From positions 16,270,699 through 16,334,698 of the forward strand of contig NC_045127.1 of NCBI RefSeq assembly GCF_007655135.1: DNA of 64,000 bases, in the 5' to 3' direction. A program made the translations under genes and the position numbers. The notes below the pieces were generated by a model. It ran no database searches. It was not told the DNA's origin and saw nothing but the letters and a program-made list of their open reading frames with translations. The DNA is from Punica granatum (Eukaryota > Streptophyta > Magnoliopsida > Myrtales > Lythraceae). Of the stretch, positions 1-12,500 are shown in pieces (the stretch's first letter is position 1; each line of letters starts with the position of its first letter).

Positions 1-3000
1 GGTTCCTTAGCTTGCACAATGACTCCATTGTTGTCACAATAGAGTTCTACTAGTTTTGCGATGCTAGGAACCACAACAAGTTCTGTTACGAACTTCTTGA
101 TCCAAAAAGCCTCTTTTGCGGCATTAGAGGCAGCGATATACTCGGCCTCTGTGGTAGAGTCTGCTACTGTCTCCTACTTGGAACTCTTCCAACTCACAGG
201 ACCTCCATTTAAGTAGAACACATACCCTGATTGTGATATACGGTGGTCCTTATCGGACTGGAAGCTAGCATCGGTATAACCTCTTACAACGAGCTTTTCT
301 TCGCCTCCATATACATATAACATTTCCTTAGTCCTTCGTAAGTATTTAAGGATATTTTTTACTGCGATCCAGTGTCTCTCACTTGGATCTAATTGGTATC
401 GACTCGTCATGCTCAAAGCATACGAGACATCAGATTGAGTGCATAACATAACATACATGATGGATCCAATAGCTGATGCATATGGAATCCTATTCATGCG
501 ATCCCTCTCCTCCTGAGTAGGACTCTGAGCCATTGAAAGGCTTATGCCATGTAACATAGGTAGCGACCCCTTCTTAGAATCCTGCATGCTAAAGCGTCGA
601 AGCACTTTATCCATGTATGCACTTTGACTTAGGCCAAACAGTCTCCTGGATCTATCTCTATAGATCTTGATACCTAATACGTAGGTAGCTTTGCCTAAGT
701 CCTTCATGGAGAAACACCTTCCCAACTAGATCTTCATAGACTGTAGAGAAGGAATGTCATTCCCGATCAGAAGTATGCCGTCTACATACAACACTAGAAA
801 GATCACTGCGTTCCCACTAACCTTCTTGTAAACACATGGTTCATCTTCATTCTTAATAAAGCCAAACTCTTTGACTGCATCATCAAAACGAAGATTCCAG
901 CTCCTAGAAGCTTGCTTCAGTCCATAAATAGACCGTTGCAGCTTACAAACCTTTTCGGCATTTTATGGATCGACAAAACCCTCAAGTTGTGTTATGTACA
1001 CATCCTCGAGGAGCCTTCCATTCAGGAAAGTAGTTTTGACGTCCATCTGCCAGATCTCATAATCATAGTAAGCTGCAATTGCAAGCAAGATCCTGATAAA
1101 TTTAAGCATAGCCACCGGGGAAAAGGTTTCGTCATAGTTAACACCATGAACTTGTCTTAAACCTTTTGCCACTAGTCGACCCTTAAAGGTAAATCACATT
1201 ACCATCTATGTCGGTCTTCTTCTTGAAGACCCACTTACACCCAATGGGCTTTACCCCTTCAGGTGGATCAACCAAAGTCCATACTTGGTTGGTGTACATG
1301 GACTCTATCTCAGATCTCATGGCCTCCAGCCATTTCTCGGAGTCTGGGCCTGTCACGGCTTTCGCATAGGTTGTAGGCTTATCATTATCTATGAGAAATA
1401 CGTCATTATCTTGAGTCACGAGAAGTCCATATCTCTCGGGCTCATGACGTATCCTACCAGACCTACAAGGCTCCTGTGTCACCTGTGCAGAAGATTGTGC
1501 CACAACACTTTGTAGTTGTTCTGCAACTTTACCCGTCGACTGGTCAATGTCATTTTGTGGTAGAACTTCCCCAAGTCTTAATTTCCTCCCACTTATTCCT
1601 TTGAAGAGAAACTCTTTCTCAAGGAATACCGCAGTTCGAGCGACAAACACTTTGCCCTCGGTGGGATTATACAAATAGTATCATCGAGTTTCCTTAAGAT
1701 ACCCCCACAAAGTAACATTTATTCGATTTAGGGCCAAGCTTATCCGAAAACAGTCTTTTCACGTAAGCTTTGCAACCCCATATCTGTAGAAAAGAAATAT
1801 TGGGACGCCTCCCATATCACATCTCATATGGTGTATTTTCAACTGATTTCGACGGAGCATGGTTTAATATGAGAGCCGCTGTCTATAGAGCATATCCCCA
1901 GAAGGAGTCCGGTAAGTCCGCATGACTCATCAAAGACCGAATCATATCTAATAAAGTTCGATTCCTTCTCTCAACTACACCATTCCACTATGGTGTTCCG
2001 GGTGGAGTCAGTTGGGATAAAATCTCACACTGTCTAAGATAGTCAGCAAACTCACAGCTCAAATATTCACCTCCCCGATCTAATCGAAGAACTTTAATGC
2101 TCTTACCCAACTGATTCTCCACTTCATTCTTAAATTCCTTGAACTTTTCAAAAGATTCGGATTTGTGTTCATCAAATACACATATCCACATCTACTGAAA
2201 TCATCTGTAAATGTAATGAAGTAGAGATACCCACCTCTAGCAAGCTTGTTCACTGGTCTCACATACATCGGTATGTCTAAGAGCCAGAAGATCACTAGCT
2301 CGCTAATATGGCCTAAACGACAATGCCAGAGGTAAGTCGGGTTCGAATCATTGGACTTGAGTTGTTTGGTTTCCACGTTATAAACGGGCGTGTCTAGATC
2401 AAGAACATACAGACCATTATTTAAATGTGCACTGCCATAAAATACATCATTCATGTACATAGAACAACACTTGTTCTTGATAGTGAAACAAAATCCCTTC
2501 TTGTCCAGACAAGAAACATATATTATGTTTCTACTAATAGCAAGTACATAATAACAGTCGTCAAGATCTAGTATAAGCCTAGTAGGTAAAGACAGGTGAT
2601 AAGTCCCTACAGTTAATGTAGCAACCCTTGTTCCATTTCCAACTCGTAGGTCCACCTCGCCCTTTGCCAATGATCTACTATTTCTTAGATCCTGCACATT
2701 TCCACAAATGTGAGCACCACACCCGGTATCTAATACCCAAGATGTAGAAGCAGTAGATACATTGATCTCTATAACATGGATAACCTGAAGTGGAAGTCTC
2801 ACTTCCCTTCTTCTTCTTCGACTCCTCCAGGTATACCTTGCAATTCCGCTTCTAATGGCCAATGTTGCCACAATGAAAGCAGTAATCATCCTTCGCAACC
2901 TTGGCTTTAGGCTTCAATGCACCCGAGTCACACTTGGATGCGCCCTTAGCCTTCTTGCCTTTCTTCTTACCTTTGCCCTTTTCCTTGGTCCCCCGGACTA

Positions 3001-3473
3001 TCAGAACAGGTGTCCCTTTGCTGATATCCTGCTCAGCTGTTCTCAACATGCCAAGCAGTTCAGGCAATGGTTTGTTATAGTCATTCATACTATAGTTCAT
3101 GACGAACTGACTATAACTGCTGGGCCAACTCTTGACCCAGAGGAAATCCCAGTCGTCCCAGAGTCTCCACGTACCTAATCATATTGAGTACATAAGGACC
3201 TATTGGGCTGTCCTCAGTCAACTTTGCCTGAAAAAGTGCCTTCGATACGGTCAACTGCTCATGTCGGGCATGCTCTTGATAGAGTTGCATGATATGTACG
3301 ATCATATCGTACGCCCTCATGTTCTCTTGTTGCTTTTGAAGTTCCGGATCCATGGTGGCTAGCATGAGACATCCAACGCTCGCAGCATCATCTTGATGCT
3401 TCCTATAAGCATCTCTCTCAGCTCCGGGTGGCATTGTTAGGCGGTGGCGCAAGAAAAGGTTGCTCCAAGACAT
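1..3473 (-). pseudogene. copia gag-pol polyprotein, broken
   Basis: Read on the minus strand. Gag runs from the ATG at 3473 (MSWSNLFLRHRL...) to about 2900 and ends in a CCHC-type knuckle (YCFHCGNIGH) followed by a stop. The protease motif LDTGCGAHIC is intact near 2720. GAG-pre-integrase (LWHCRLGH, about 2320) and the integrase core (FTDDFSRCGYVY, then LDRGGEYLS near 2060) follow. Reverse transcriptase starts near 1350 (WLEAMRSEIESM) and includes a YVDG box at about 780, where active copies have YVDD. RNase H (RGYTDASFQSD) is at 300-200. Frames shift at least between 3100 and 2898, and near 2080, 1180 and 725. No function is expected. Confidence 0.85.
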
Positions 3474-4325
3474 ATAACTTTTTCTCCTAAGTGAGAACGA
3501 TTCTCAAGTTGTGGTACTAATCCAGGAAATTATTCCCGAATAGTTTTTCCTTATCAAGGATTGATCGCAAACAGAAGGCCCTAGATGTGTTTACTGCCAT
3601 GGAAACTACCACAGAAATACACAGAATCAGTATTATGATATAACAATATTTAATGAGGACTTTATTAAATATTGTTCCCACTATTTTTATCAAATCAATA
3701 ACCCTCATCATTGATTCGGAGAATCTCATTCTCATAGCGGTCCAAGATCCATATTTCACCAATTTTTGAGTCAGCAAGGGTTGATACTCCCAGAACTGGC
3801 TATTTAGGTAGGGAACCCTCTTTCCTAATTGCATCACATGCAACTCTTGGTTAGTTGGGTGAATAACACCTTATTCCAATCTACCTTGTAGATTGATGCC
3901 CAACTCCTTGCCTCTGAACTCCTAATCGTATTAGGCTTGCTCAGTTAAGTCCGACCCATCGGTAAACACCACGCTGTACCAGGATAAATGAGGGCACCCT
4001 GCGAGGGCTAGGTCTACACACTCATCGATCTTGGTCTTAACGAGTGTTACATGGTGGAAGGCTATGGACTTAACATCTTTGAGGGATTTTAACAATATTT
4101 AAATCGATCTCACCACATATTATTATGTAACCATTACATAATAGTTCTTATGTATAACAATTACATCACTAACAGTCATGCAAGTACAACCATTATACTA
4201 ACACAACTATAGCCTAGTTGAGGTCTAATAATCATGCTAGCACCAAGCACACATCTAACAAGCATAAAATCCTATTTCATGCTTCTATCTACTCAAATTC
4301 TAATTAGCTAGGCTCTGATACCAAT

Positions 4326-6124
4326 TGCTAGTTTCACGGGGCCTACGGAAGCGAAAAAAGGAATAAAAATTCAAAATTTCATACCCGTGAAATTAGATCC
4401 CAAGACCTACTAGAAGAATAGGAGTAGATAAAGTGTACTTGGAATCTTTTAAACCGTCGACCGAGCGTCCCAAGCGTGACGCCTCTATCGGTCTCCACAC
4501 CGACTTCCTCGACAAGACTTCGAGATCGACGGTGCTAGCGGCCAACGCTCGAGGGAAACATGGTGCGACCCTCGAAAATATTAGACTAATGGACCAAACT
4601 GAATTCGATTCGCAATCCAATTCTTTATACACTTACACGCATATACATATCATATATGTATTTCTATGCGTGCATAAATTGAGACCATATATTCTCTGAA
4701 GCTCAACATTTGAGCTTTTATATATATATATATATATATGTAAGGGGGGCCTCTAAAAAAAATTTGTTTAAGGCCGATGTGGGATGGCTTTAATTATACT
4801 CCCAAATCAACACATGGCAACCACATTTTACATGCACCGTGGCCATCAAAATGACCTTGCATGTGGCCATGCATTTTAGCCTTGGGTGGCTTGACATGGA
4901 TATGCCAAGTGGCCTTCATGTCGAGCCCTCGTGTGTCATCGATTTCGTGTACGAATTGGGTCCATTAATGTCTATTAAATTGGGTCTAATTAATCGGTAT
5001 ATTTAACCTTATTAAATATCCGATTAATCGGTTGTACCTTAACTCGTCTAATCTCCACAAGACAACTTTAGTGTTTCAAAATTATCTCATCGATTTAGTC
5101 GTAGTGTGTGACCCTGTAGGTTCCCGATTATGTTGACAGTAATTTCGAAGTCTCTATTTCAATATTACAAACAGTGAGTGGCATCTAGGAATGCATCACT
5201 GCTACTCAAGTAATCAGAAAGTCAATTTCTCAACGAACCTTGTGACCTATGTTACCGTGTAGTATAATCCATTTGTCCTCTCTATCTCTATTGAGCCTAA
5301 TGCATGGTCGTTGTCATCCTTATATAGCCCAATCTCCCTTTCTTGGTTTATCGGGTAAGTCTATCAGAACAAAAGAACTCGATATCCCTATATCGACTCA
5401 TTTGGGTATGCATACACTTATAGACTATGCCCACCAAGCGGCCGTGAGATATCACTCCCATTACGTAGGAGGGACAAATCCTATCTTGATCACTCACATT
5501 CTTCTCCATGCTTTGTGGTATACCCAATAGTTGTCTTTATAACCAGCCTGTTACGGTGGCGTTTGACAATTTCAAGGCATAAAACATTACATGTAGGAAC
5601 TATGATGACCTCAAGTCAAAGGACCACTGCACCATAGTCATTATGAGATCTGTAAATAACAGTCACGTAACAACCCATATAACAGTCTCATGACGGGTTA
5701 GTCCAGTACACATTACTCCTAATGTATACCTGCGGAGTGACTCGATGTCTCCACATCCATGACCTGTGAGACTTGGTCATCAATCTACACCCACACTAGT
5801 CTAACTGCATTATCGTTGTCCTAATTAACAATAATACTTTGACTAGGGACATTTAGGAATAGTGTTCAATCATTATAGAATCTCACAATCAAGTCACACT
5901 TGATGCCTGTTGAACCTACTATTCCAAGGACGTTATTGTGTAAAATTTATATGTAGCGCAACCCACACAATAACATAAATGCCTCGTATTATAATGAAAT
6001 ATATGTCATATTACAGGATTGATGACAGATTGCCTGTAGGGCATACACCAATTCCCAACAATATATATGTCATATTACAGAATTGATGACGGATTGCCTG
6101 TAGGGCATACACCAATTCCCAACA
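4326..6124 (-). repeat. 5' LTR of the copia element
   Basis: On the minus strand the LTR begins TGTTGGGAATTGGTG (outer end 6124) and ends CTAGCA next to the primer-binding site. It is about 1.8 kb, which suits long-LTR copia lineages. The outer 64 bases are present twice in tandem (5997-6060 and 6061-6124), so the true outer edge could be either 6060 or 6124. An AT microsatellite lies at about 4716-4738. The partner LTR is not in view, so the boundaries rest on the TG...CA ends and the primer-binding site. Confidence 0.75.
5997..6124. repeat. 64-bp tandem duplication at LTR edge
   Basis: Bases 5997-6060 and 6061-6124 are near-identical 64-bp copies differing at a few positions. Each ends CCAATTCCCAACA on the plus strand, which is the inverted LTR start. 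Confidence 0.85.
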
Positions 6125-6229
6125 ATAACTACTCTTATCGGAGCTTTATGGAAGCGTAAAAATCTTCCTTGAGAGAAGTAGCTCAGTAAGGTTTTGGAAG
6201 CATTTGACACTAGCGAACTCTCAATGGGT

Positions 6230-7640
6230 AAAGGTTTAAATCAAGAGAGAGGCTTTCAAGATGAGGTGCAATACGTTGAGGATCTCATTATAGGTCATTG
6301 ATCAATTTGATTGCTATGTTCTCATCGGGCATTGAAGTTCTCCGAATTATTGAGAAAGATGGCTCTACTCTAGAACAAAGAAGTAAAACATTTTTCTTAT
6401 TGAGTGTTATGTCAACTTTTGAATTTGTTTTCATTTTGCATTTGACGAAGACTATTTGGGGAAAGATCAAGATATTGTGAATGCTATGGCTTTGGTTAAA
6501 GTGCCAAAACAACGTTTGCAAGATATTTGGGATGGAGGACGTGAATCTTTGATAAGTGAAGTATCTATATTCTCCAAGAAAAATGACATTGATATCATAA
6601 ATATGAATGATATATATGTGGCTTCGGGACGATCGTGGCGGAAAGGCGAAGCCTTAATAAACTTGAGTTATTCATGGTTTGGTCTTTTCAACAGTGTTAT
6701 CGTTTGGCAAATTCAAGAACTCAACAATTACTTCAATGAGGTGAACACAAATTTTCTTCTATGTGCGGCTTGCTTAAGTCCAAATGATTGTTTTGCCGCT
6801 TTTAATAAGTCCAAAATAATATAGCTTGCTCACTTTTATCCTTTGGAGTTCTCTGAGGTTAATATTAAGTTTCTTGACAATCAACTCAAGACTCACATTC
6901 TTGATATGGGGACACATGAAGAGTTTAAAAATCTGAAAAATATCGGAAATCTTTCTTAGAAGTTAGTTGCTACAAGAAGGCCTATTATGTATCTACTAGT
7001 CTTGTCGTGCCTCATGAATCTCACATCGGTTGTGTAAGGGGAAGATTTGAGATTTATATGTAAAGTCCAATAAACCTCATTTGCAGCTAGAACTTTTGAG
7101 TGATGGGCTCAGCGAGGACGTTACATATGGTATCAAAGCCGACCCTGGCCCACGATCATGCGGGATTGCGGGTAGGTGTTCTGGGGTTAACCACAAGCCC
7201 AAATCCGTGGGAGGTATGTATTGGACCTCAGCCTGAGAGTCTAGCGAGGATGCTAGGGCTAAAAGGGGGGAGTTTGTCACGCCCTGTGAATCCCATATTG
7301 GTTGTGCAATGGGAAAATCGGTGATTTATATGTAAGGCCCAATGACCTCATTAGCATCTAGCACTTTTAAGTGACGGGCCAGCCATGACGTCACAAGTCT
7401 ACTTACTTCTGAAGTTGACATGAGTAATATCTGTTGCTACTACATCAGTGGAGAGAAATTTTTCTACGATGTAGACCGTGAGGAACCACTTCCTTAAAAA
7501 GATGATAGACTCTTGGATGAATGATTGTTTGGTTACTTATATTGAGAAAAATATTTTTTTGGTTACATTGACAATGAAATAATCTTGAACAGTTTTCAGG
7601 ATATAAGACCTTGTCGGGAACATTTGTAATTATTTAGTTT
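6230..7640 (+). pseudogene. hAT-like transposase gene (DUF4371 / TTF-type zinc-finger protein), disrupted
   Basis: Plus-strand fragments match the C-terminal half of plant DUF4371/hAT-dimerisation proteins, which derive from hAT transposases. At 6300-6480 a frame reads LIAMFSSGIEVLRII. At 6456-6824 the ORF contains KDQDIVNAMALVKV, then QELNNYFNEVNTNFLLC and ACLSPNDCFAAFNK. Beyond a stop at 6824 the match continues (HFYPLEFSEV-like, about 6832-6862). After a 393-bp TRIM insertion (7003-7395) the hAT-type C-terminal motif resumes (ATTSVERNFSTM, about 7433-7468) and continues to MNDCLVTYIEKNIF near 7550. Stops and frameshifts are present on both sides, so it was already decaying or has decayed since. 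The N-terminal part is missing, and the copia LTR abuts its left side. Confidence 0.75.
7003..7395 (+). mobile_element. TRIM (terminal-repeat retrotransposon in miniature)
   Basis: Two direct terminal repeats, 7003-7125 (TGTCGTGCCTCATGAATC...GACGTTACA) and 7275-7395 (TGTCACGCCCTGTGAATC...GACGTCACA), enclose a 149-bp core. The core opens with a Met-tRNA-like primer-binding site (TGGTATCAAAGCC, 7128-7140) and ends in a polypurine tract (AAAAGGGGGGAG, 7261-7272). The element is flanked by the 5-bp direct repeat AGTCT (6998-7002 and 7396-7400), as made by LTR-retroelement integrase. It has no coding capacity. It lies inside the DUF4371 pseudogene in what was coding sequence. Confidence 0.9.
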
Positions 7641-7925
7641 TTGTTTCAATGAGTTTCATTTTTTTGTCGTTATTACACATATAGTTTCATATATATATGT
7701 TAGTTTTAGCTTCATCTTTGGCAAGGATGTGTCCCTGTTTGCTAATGAGAAAATAAACAAAGAGTGTGTAAGAGAGAAAAAGAGAGTGAGAGAGGGGATG
7801 GGGGTGAGTACGGGGCACCTGCCTCCGGCCACCTCCCAATGGTTGAGGTCATCGATGGCCATTATTGGTGGGGTGGTCAATCCATGCTCTTCAATCATTC
7901 TTTCTCTCTCTATTTTTTTTGGCAA
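7641..7925. other. intergenic; short GC-rich island, nothing identified
   Basis: AT-rich flank with a GC-rich stretch at about 7795-7880 that has open frames on both strands but no recognisable motif. No gene is called. Confidence 0.5.
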
Positions 7926-8285
7926 ATTATTATATCTCATGGTTTCATATTTCTTTCAAATATATCATTTGCTTTTAAAATGATCTAAAATATCGCGTGG
8001 TTTATATTTTTTTTTCCAAACCTATCGCGTCGTTATATCTCCATCAATATTTAACAGTCTTGCCGCTGTGGTCCTTTTGCCCGAGATAGATTTTAGAAAA
8101 AAATTAAAATCATGTGATAGATTTGAGAAAAAAAATTAAAATCATATGATATATTTGATGAAAAGTTAAAATCATGGAGTAGATTTGAAAAAAAAATGTA
8201 AACCATGAGATATTTCAGATCATTTTTAAAGTATATGATATATTTAAAAGAAATATGAAACCATGAGATATATGGGGTAAAAATC
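7926..8285. mobile_element. fold-back MITE with about 95-bp terminal inverted repeats
   Basis: The left arm (about 7926-8020, ATATCTCATGGTTTCATATT...) is repeated in reverse complement at about 8185-8285 (...AATATGAAACCATGAGATAT). The spacer holds two or three diverged direct copies of a unit with AAAATCATGtGATAgATTTGA. It has no open frame and fits a non-autonomous DNA transposon. The family is not assigned and no clear target-site duplication was found. Confidence 0.7.
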
Positions 8286-9260
8286 CCTTTTATTTTTCCA
8301 ATTTTTACACTAAAAAATTATATATATATATATATATGTAAATAAGTCATAATGAATCATTGGTAAATCAAGTTTTATTCACTATTAATCAATAATGTGG
8401 GACGATTAATATGGTTAAAGCTAAAGCAGTTGAAATTCAAACAAACGTAGCATCGTATTCTTTCTACTACTATGTTAATTTGATAAACAAAATAATAACC
8501 ACTGCATAGATTGAGAATTGAAATGATATCTTTTTTTTTTATAAGTCACAACTGAAATTTGGAAAAGGTTTAGAACATGTTATTTTTAAAAGTATAATAA
8601 TAATATTATTAGAAACATATTTATCTTTGAAATATTGATACTAGTATTTATTAAGAACATTTATCTTTTTATTACCAGAGTTATGCCTTGCGAGCTAGCT
8701 AACACAGAGGACACTTCATAAGACTATATGCGCTCTCACATCTATAAACAAAAACATACATAGACATGCGGAAATATATTCCCATAGAACCAAACAAGTT
8801 TGTCTCATCGTCAAAGACCTTACTTATTTTGGCAAAAAGAAAAGTTCAATGAGATCACAAAGCGTCCACAAATTATTGAGTGAAGCTAGTTTTCGCTCAG
8901 TGGTCAGTGGATTGAGTCCTTGCGTTGTTTGATTCACCACCATACCTTACAAGCATTCTTCTTCTTCTCATTTTATATTTTTCTATACTTCAACTAAAAC
9001 ATGATCCAAAAATTACCACTAAACAAATGAACCCATCAAACAAGTCTCTCTTACCCAAGCTGTCATACTAAGCCGTGTACTGAAAATTTACTGTACTCTA
9101 TAAAATTATAAGTGCAACAGTGAAAAACCAAATAAAATAAAATAAAATCCTCGTCTTATTTTTAATTTTTCGATTTTTGCCATTTCTTCTTCCTTTCATA
9201 ACCATTGGCCATTCACTCAACTGGAGGGAATGGTTGAGCGGTTAATTCCTTTAACTCTCT
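8286..9260. other. intergenic upstream region of the EDR1-like gene
   Basis: AT-rich DNA with an AT microsatellite at about 8318-8337 and poly-A/T runs. The gene's promoter presumably lies in the last few hundred bases, but no convincing core element was seen. Confidence 0.5.
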
Positions 9261-9273
9261 CCCCCTCTATATG

Positions 9274-9306
<33 letters not shown>

Positions 9307-9508
9307 AGTTGCGACTTGCTGATCGATAACTTGAAGAAGAAGGGTGCACACGTTAACCGAATCTCCTCCCTCTCCACTGGTGCGTACGTTAAGCCCCCCT
9401 CCCCGTTTCTGTAGAAGAAGAACGCAGAACAAGAGGAACACAGCCACAGTTCAGTCCCGTCGGCAGGTTTGCTGAACATGTAGAGAGAGAGAGAGAGAGA
9501 GAGAGAGA
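9274..9508 (+). promoter_or_regulatory. CT/GA microsatellites in the EDR1-like 5' leader
   Basis: A (CT)n run at about 9274-9305 and a (GA)n run at about 9482-9508 flank the presumed 5' leader. They are complementary and could pair in the transcript. CT-rich tracts near plant transcription starts are common, and regulation here is inference only. Confidence 0.45.
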
Positions 9509-9560
9509 AGGGGGAGAGTCGTCCGTACAGTCCCTTGACACAGATCGGAATTGATGATCC

Positions 9561-12500
9561 ATGTCGAAGATGAAGCACCTCCTGAGGAAGCTCCACATCG
9601 GCAGCGGCGGCGGCGGAGGAGCGGCCGCCCTCAGCGAGCCCCATCGCCTCGACATAGGCGACAGCCTCCGCCCCGTTCCAGTCCCCAGCCCTAGCCTGTC
9701 CCCTGGCCCGATCCCTGTCCAGCCGGTCCGGAGCTCTTCGCCGACGCCGCCTGATTCGCGCTCCGACGAATTCAGCTTCTTCGAGGAGGAGTTCCAGGTG
9801 CAGTTGGCCCTGGCGATCAGCGCTTCCTCCGCGGATCACGTGGACCCCCGTGAGGACCCTGACGAGTCCGCTCAGATCAACGCTGCCAAGCGGATTAGCC
9901 TTGGGTGCCCTGCGGCCGAGGGCGGCGGCTGCGATTCCGGTGCCCTCGTTGAGCTTCTGTCCCTCCGGTATTGGGTACGTCAGTCGATCACTAGTTGTTG
10001 CGGAATTTACTGGTGCTGAATTTGGTAGCCGACCATAAGTTACTTAAATTAGGGTTGAATCATGTTGGATTTAGAATTGCTAGATCTCTTTGAACTGATA
10101 ATCTGGAAAAATACATAGTTGATATGAACACTCAAAGCCTCCATATACGTATGCCTTGTGATGGGCTGTTTTCTGGTCAACTGTCCGATTAGTGCCCCTT
10201 GATTCCGGTGTCTACAGGACTTCCGTAGTTGAGGGATGTCTCCCCACGTTCCTATGACTCGCCTTGGTAATAATGGAATTTCTTTTTGGGGAATTTCAGA
10301 TGAATTTGAAGTAATAGGTTAAGGGCTGCTATTTCACCTTAATCTTTTCTCTTTAGTCCTCCTTTGTGAAAAGATGAAAATGAAGAACTGCATTGATGAA
10401 ATTCCAAGTTCTGCTGGTCTAGGTATACAAAATCTGCCGAAGAATCAATTAAATGATAACATATATGAGCATACCAATCTCTCGTCTTGTATTAAAAAAA
10501 AAAATTTGAGCAAAATAAGACACTTGTGTAGTTTTTGTTTTATGTTTAGATGGAAGTGGACTGATAAATCAATTCAAGTAAATTGTAGCTGCCAGCAGTC
10601 ACTATTATACAATTGTTTCATCTATAGTTCTGGGGGCTGCAATATGTGTGGAAAGTTGTTTCTTCCTGCTGTAACTCGATGAAAATTGCTCTCTTAAAGT
10701 TAACAATTACACATTGTGTTAGCTAGTTAAATGAGGAAGTTCTTCATCTAACTCAATGGTGCTTTGTGCTTCCAGCTTTGTTGGAGATTGGCATCTTTTC
10801 TGCTTTTTTGTTACATCAACTAGTAATTTGTGTCTCAATTCTGGAAGAAGCCCATCTGGCCCTAGATGTAAGCTAGATGCTAGAATTTTATCAAATCAGT
10901 TAAAATAGATTTTTAGATATATGGTTTCATATCTCGTAAACTGCAGACTATTTTGTTCCTTATATAAGGTTTCTGTTTCTGAAAAAAAATTGCTTTATTG
11001 CATGCAGAGCTACAATGTTGTAAATTATGATGAAAAAGTGATGGATGGATTTTATGATGTGCATGGTATTCAATCAAGTACGGTAGGGCAAGGAAAGATG
11101 CCTTCATTGGTGGATCTTCAAGCAGTATCCATTTCAGCTAATATTGATTATGAAGTGATATTAGTAAACCGCGTAGTTGATCCCGAGCTTCAACAGCTTG
11201 AGACGATGGCAATGGCATTGTCTGTGGAGAGCCGGGCTTCAGAGTATGGTCCTATTGTTAGTGGCTTGGTTCAGAAAGTTGCTGATATGGTTGTAAATAG
11301 GATGGGTGGACCAGTTTTTGATGCTGATGAAATGGTCAAAAGGTGGACCTTGAGAAGTTATGAGCTCCGAAATTCACTAAATAGCATTGTACTTCCTCTT
11401 GGACAACTTGATATTGGGCTTTCACGTCACAGGGCATTGCTTTTTAAGGTTCGCTCTCTCCTCCAAGCTGTTGCTTGCAATAACCAATTGCTTATTTCTG
11501 TTAACTAGATAGTACTTTTGCTTTCTCCTGACGACAACCATTTGTTGATAAAAATGGTCTCGACTTCAAGTTGAAAAAACTTTGTTAGGCTTTCTGCACA
11601 TGGCGTAGCTCATGCAGGTTTTTCCTGCTTGTATGCTAGGTTCTAGCTGATAGGATTGATCTTCCCTGTAAGCTGGTGAAAGGGAGCTACTATACTGGCA
11701 CTGATGAGGGAGCTGTTGACTTGATCAGAATTGAAAATGGAAGGTGACAACCTTTAACTAAGACTTTTTATTATTTTTTGTCACTGTACCAAACTGGCAC
11801 CTATAGTTATCTCAGTCTAAATTGGTCTGGTAAATAACTTTGACTCTCAAGTATACTGGACCTTATTATCTTAAATATCTGATTGCATGGTCATGATTTT
11901 TCAGTCAAATTTTCTTCAATAAAAGCGATACATTGCTGTACTAGTTTCTCTGTATGCTCGTGTATGTATGGAAGGTACTTCATGCTGTTTGACATACGCC
12001 TTCATTGCTTAGTGGATCTGGAGTTTGCATAATACTTCTAGCCAAACAATGCAAAGAAACTATTCCCTGCCAGCATTTATGTTGAAACGTATGTATCAAT
12101 GCATTTGTGGAGAACAAGGTCCAGGAATTGGGCATTCTTTTAAAAGAAATTTTAATGTCTATTCAATGAAAAGGTTCAGGAAGTGGAAACAAAATTATTT
12201 GATGCGATATGTATGCTGTTAGAAGCAATTCTTTGTTAGTTGTTTTTGAAAGTTTTAAAAAGTTATATTTGTTATATCATTTATTATCCATTTGCGCTAT
12301 GCATTTTGCACTCTATTGAAGAGCAGCAGTATGATTTGAAGGTTCTTGTCAAGCAATCCATGACGATATCTTTGATATTTTGAATGCTGCAGTGAGTACA
12401 TCATTGACCTGATGGGTGCTCCTGGCACGCTTATACCTGCTGAGGTGCCCAGCATTTATGTTCCAAATCCGGAACTCGCTATAAGGAGCTCTGCCGAGAT

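Larger units (their letters stand above)
1..6124 (-). mobile_element. Ty1/copia LTR retrotransposon, decayed, 3' end outside window
   Basis: The minus strand carries, in copia order, gag, zinc knuckle, protease, integrase, reverse transcriptase and RNase H fragments between about 3473 and 1. A primer-binding site complementary to initiator Met-tRNA (TGGTATCAGAGC, minus strand, about 4312-4323) sits just inside an LTR at 4326-6124. The order protease-integrase-RT-RNase H is diagnostic of Ty1/copia. The reading frame is broken by stops and frameshifts, so the element is non-autonomous. The 3' LTR is not in the window. Confidence 0.9.

Noticed and set aside
9267..9839. 190-codon minus-strand frame over the EDR1-like first exon
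   Set aside because: It is the antisense shadow of a GC-rich exon plus CT/GA microsatellites, with low-complexity SLSLSL and RERERE runs.
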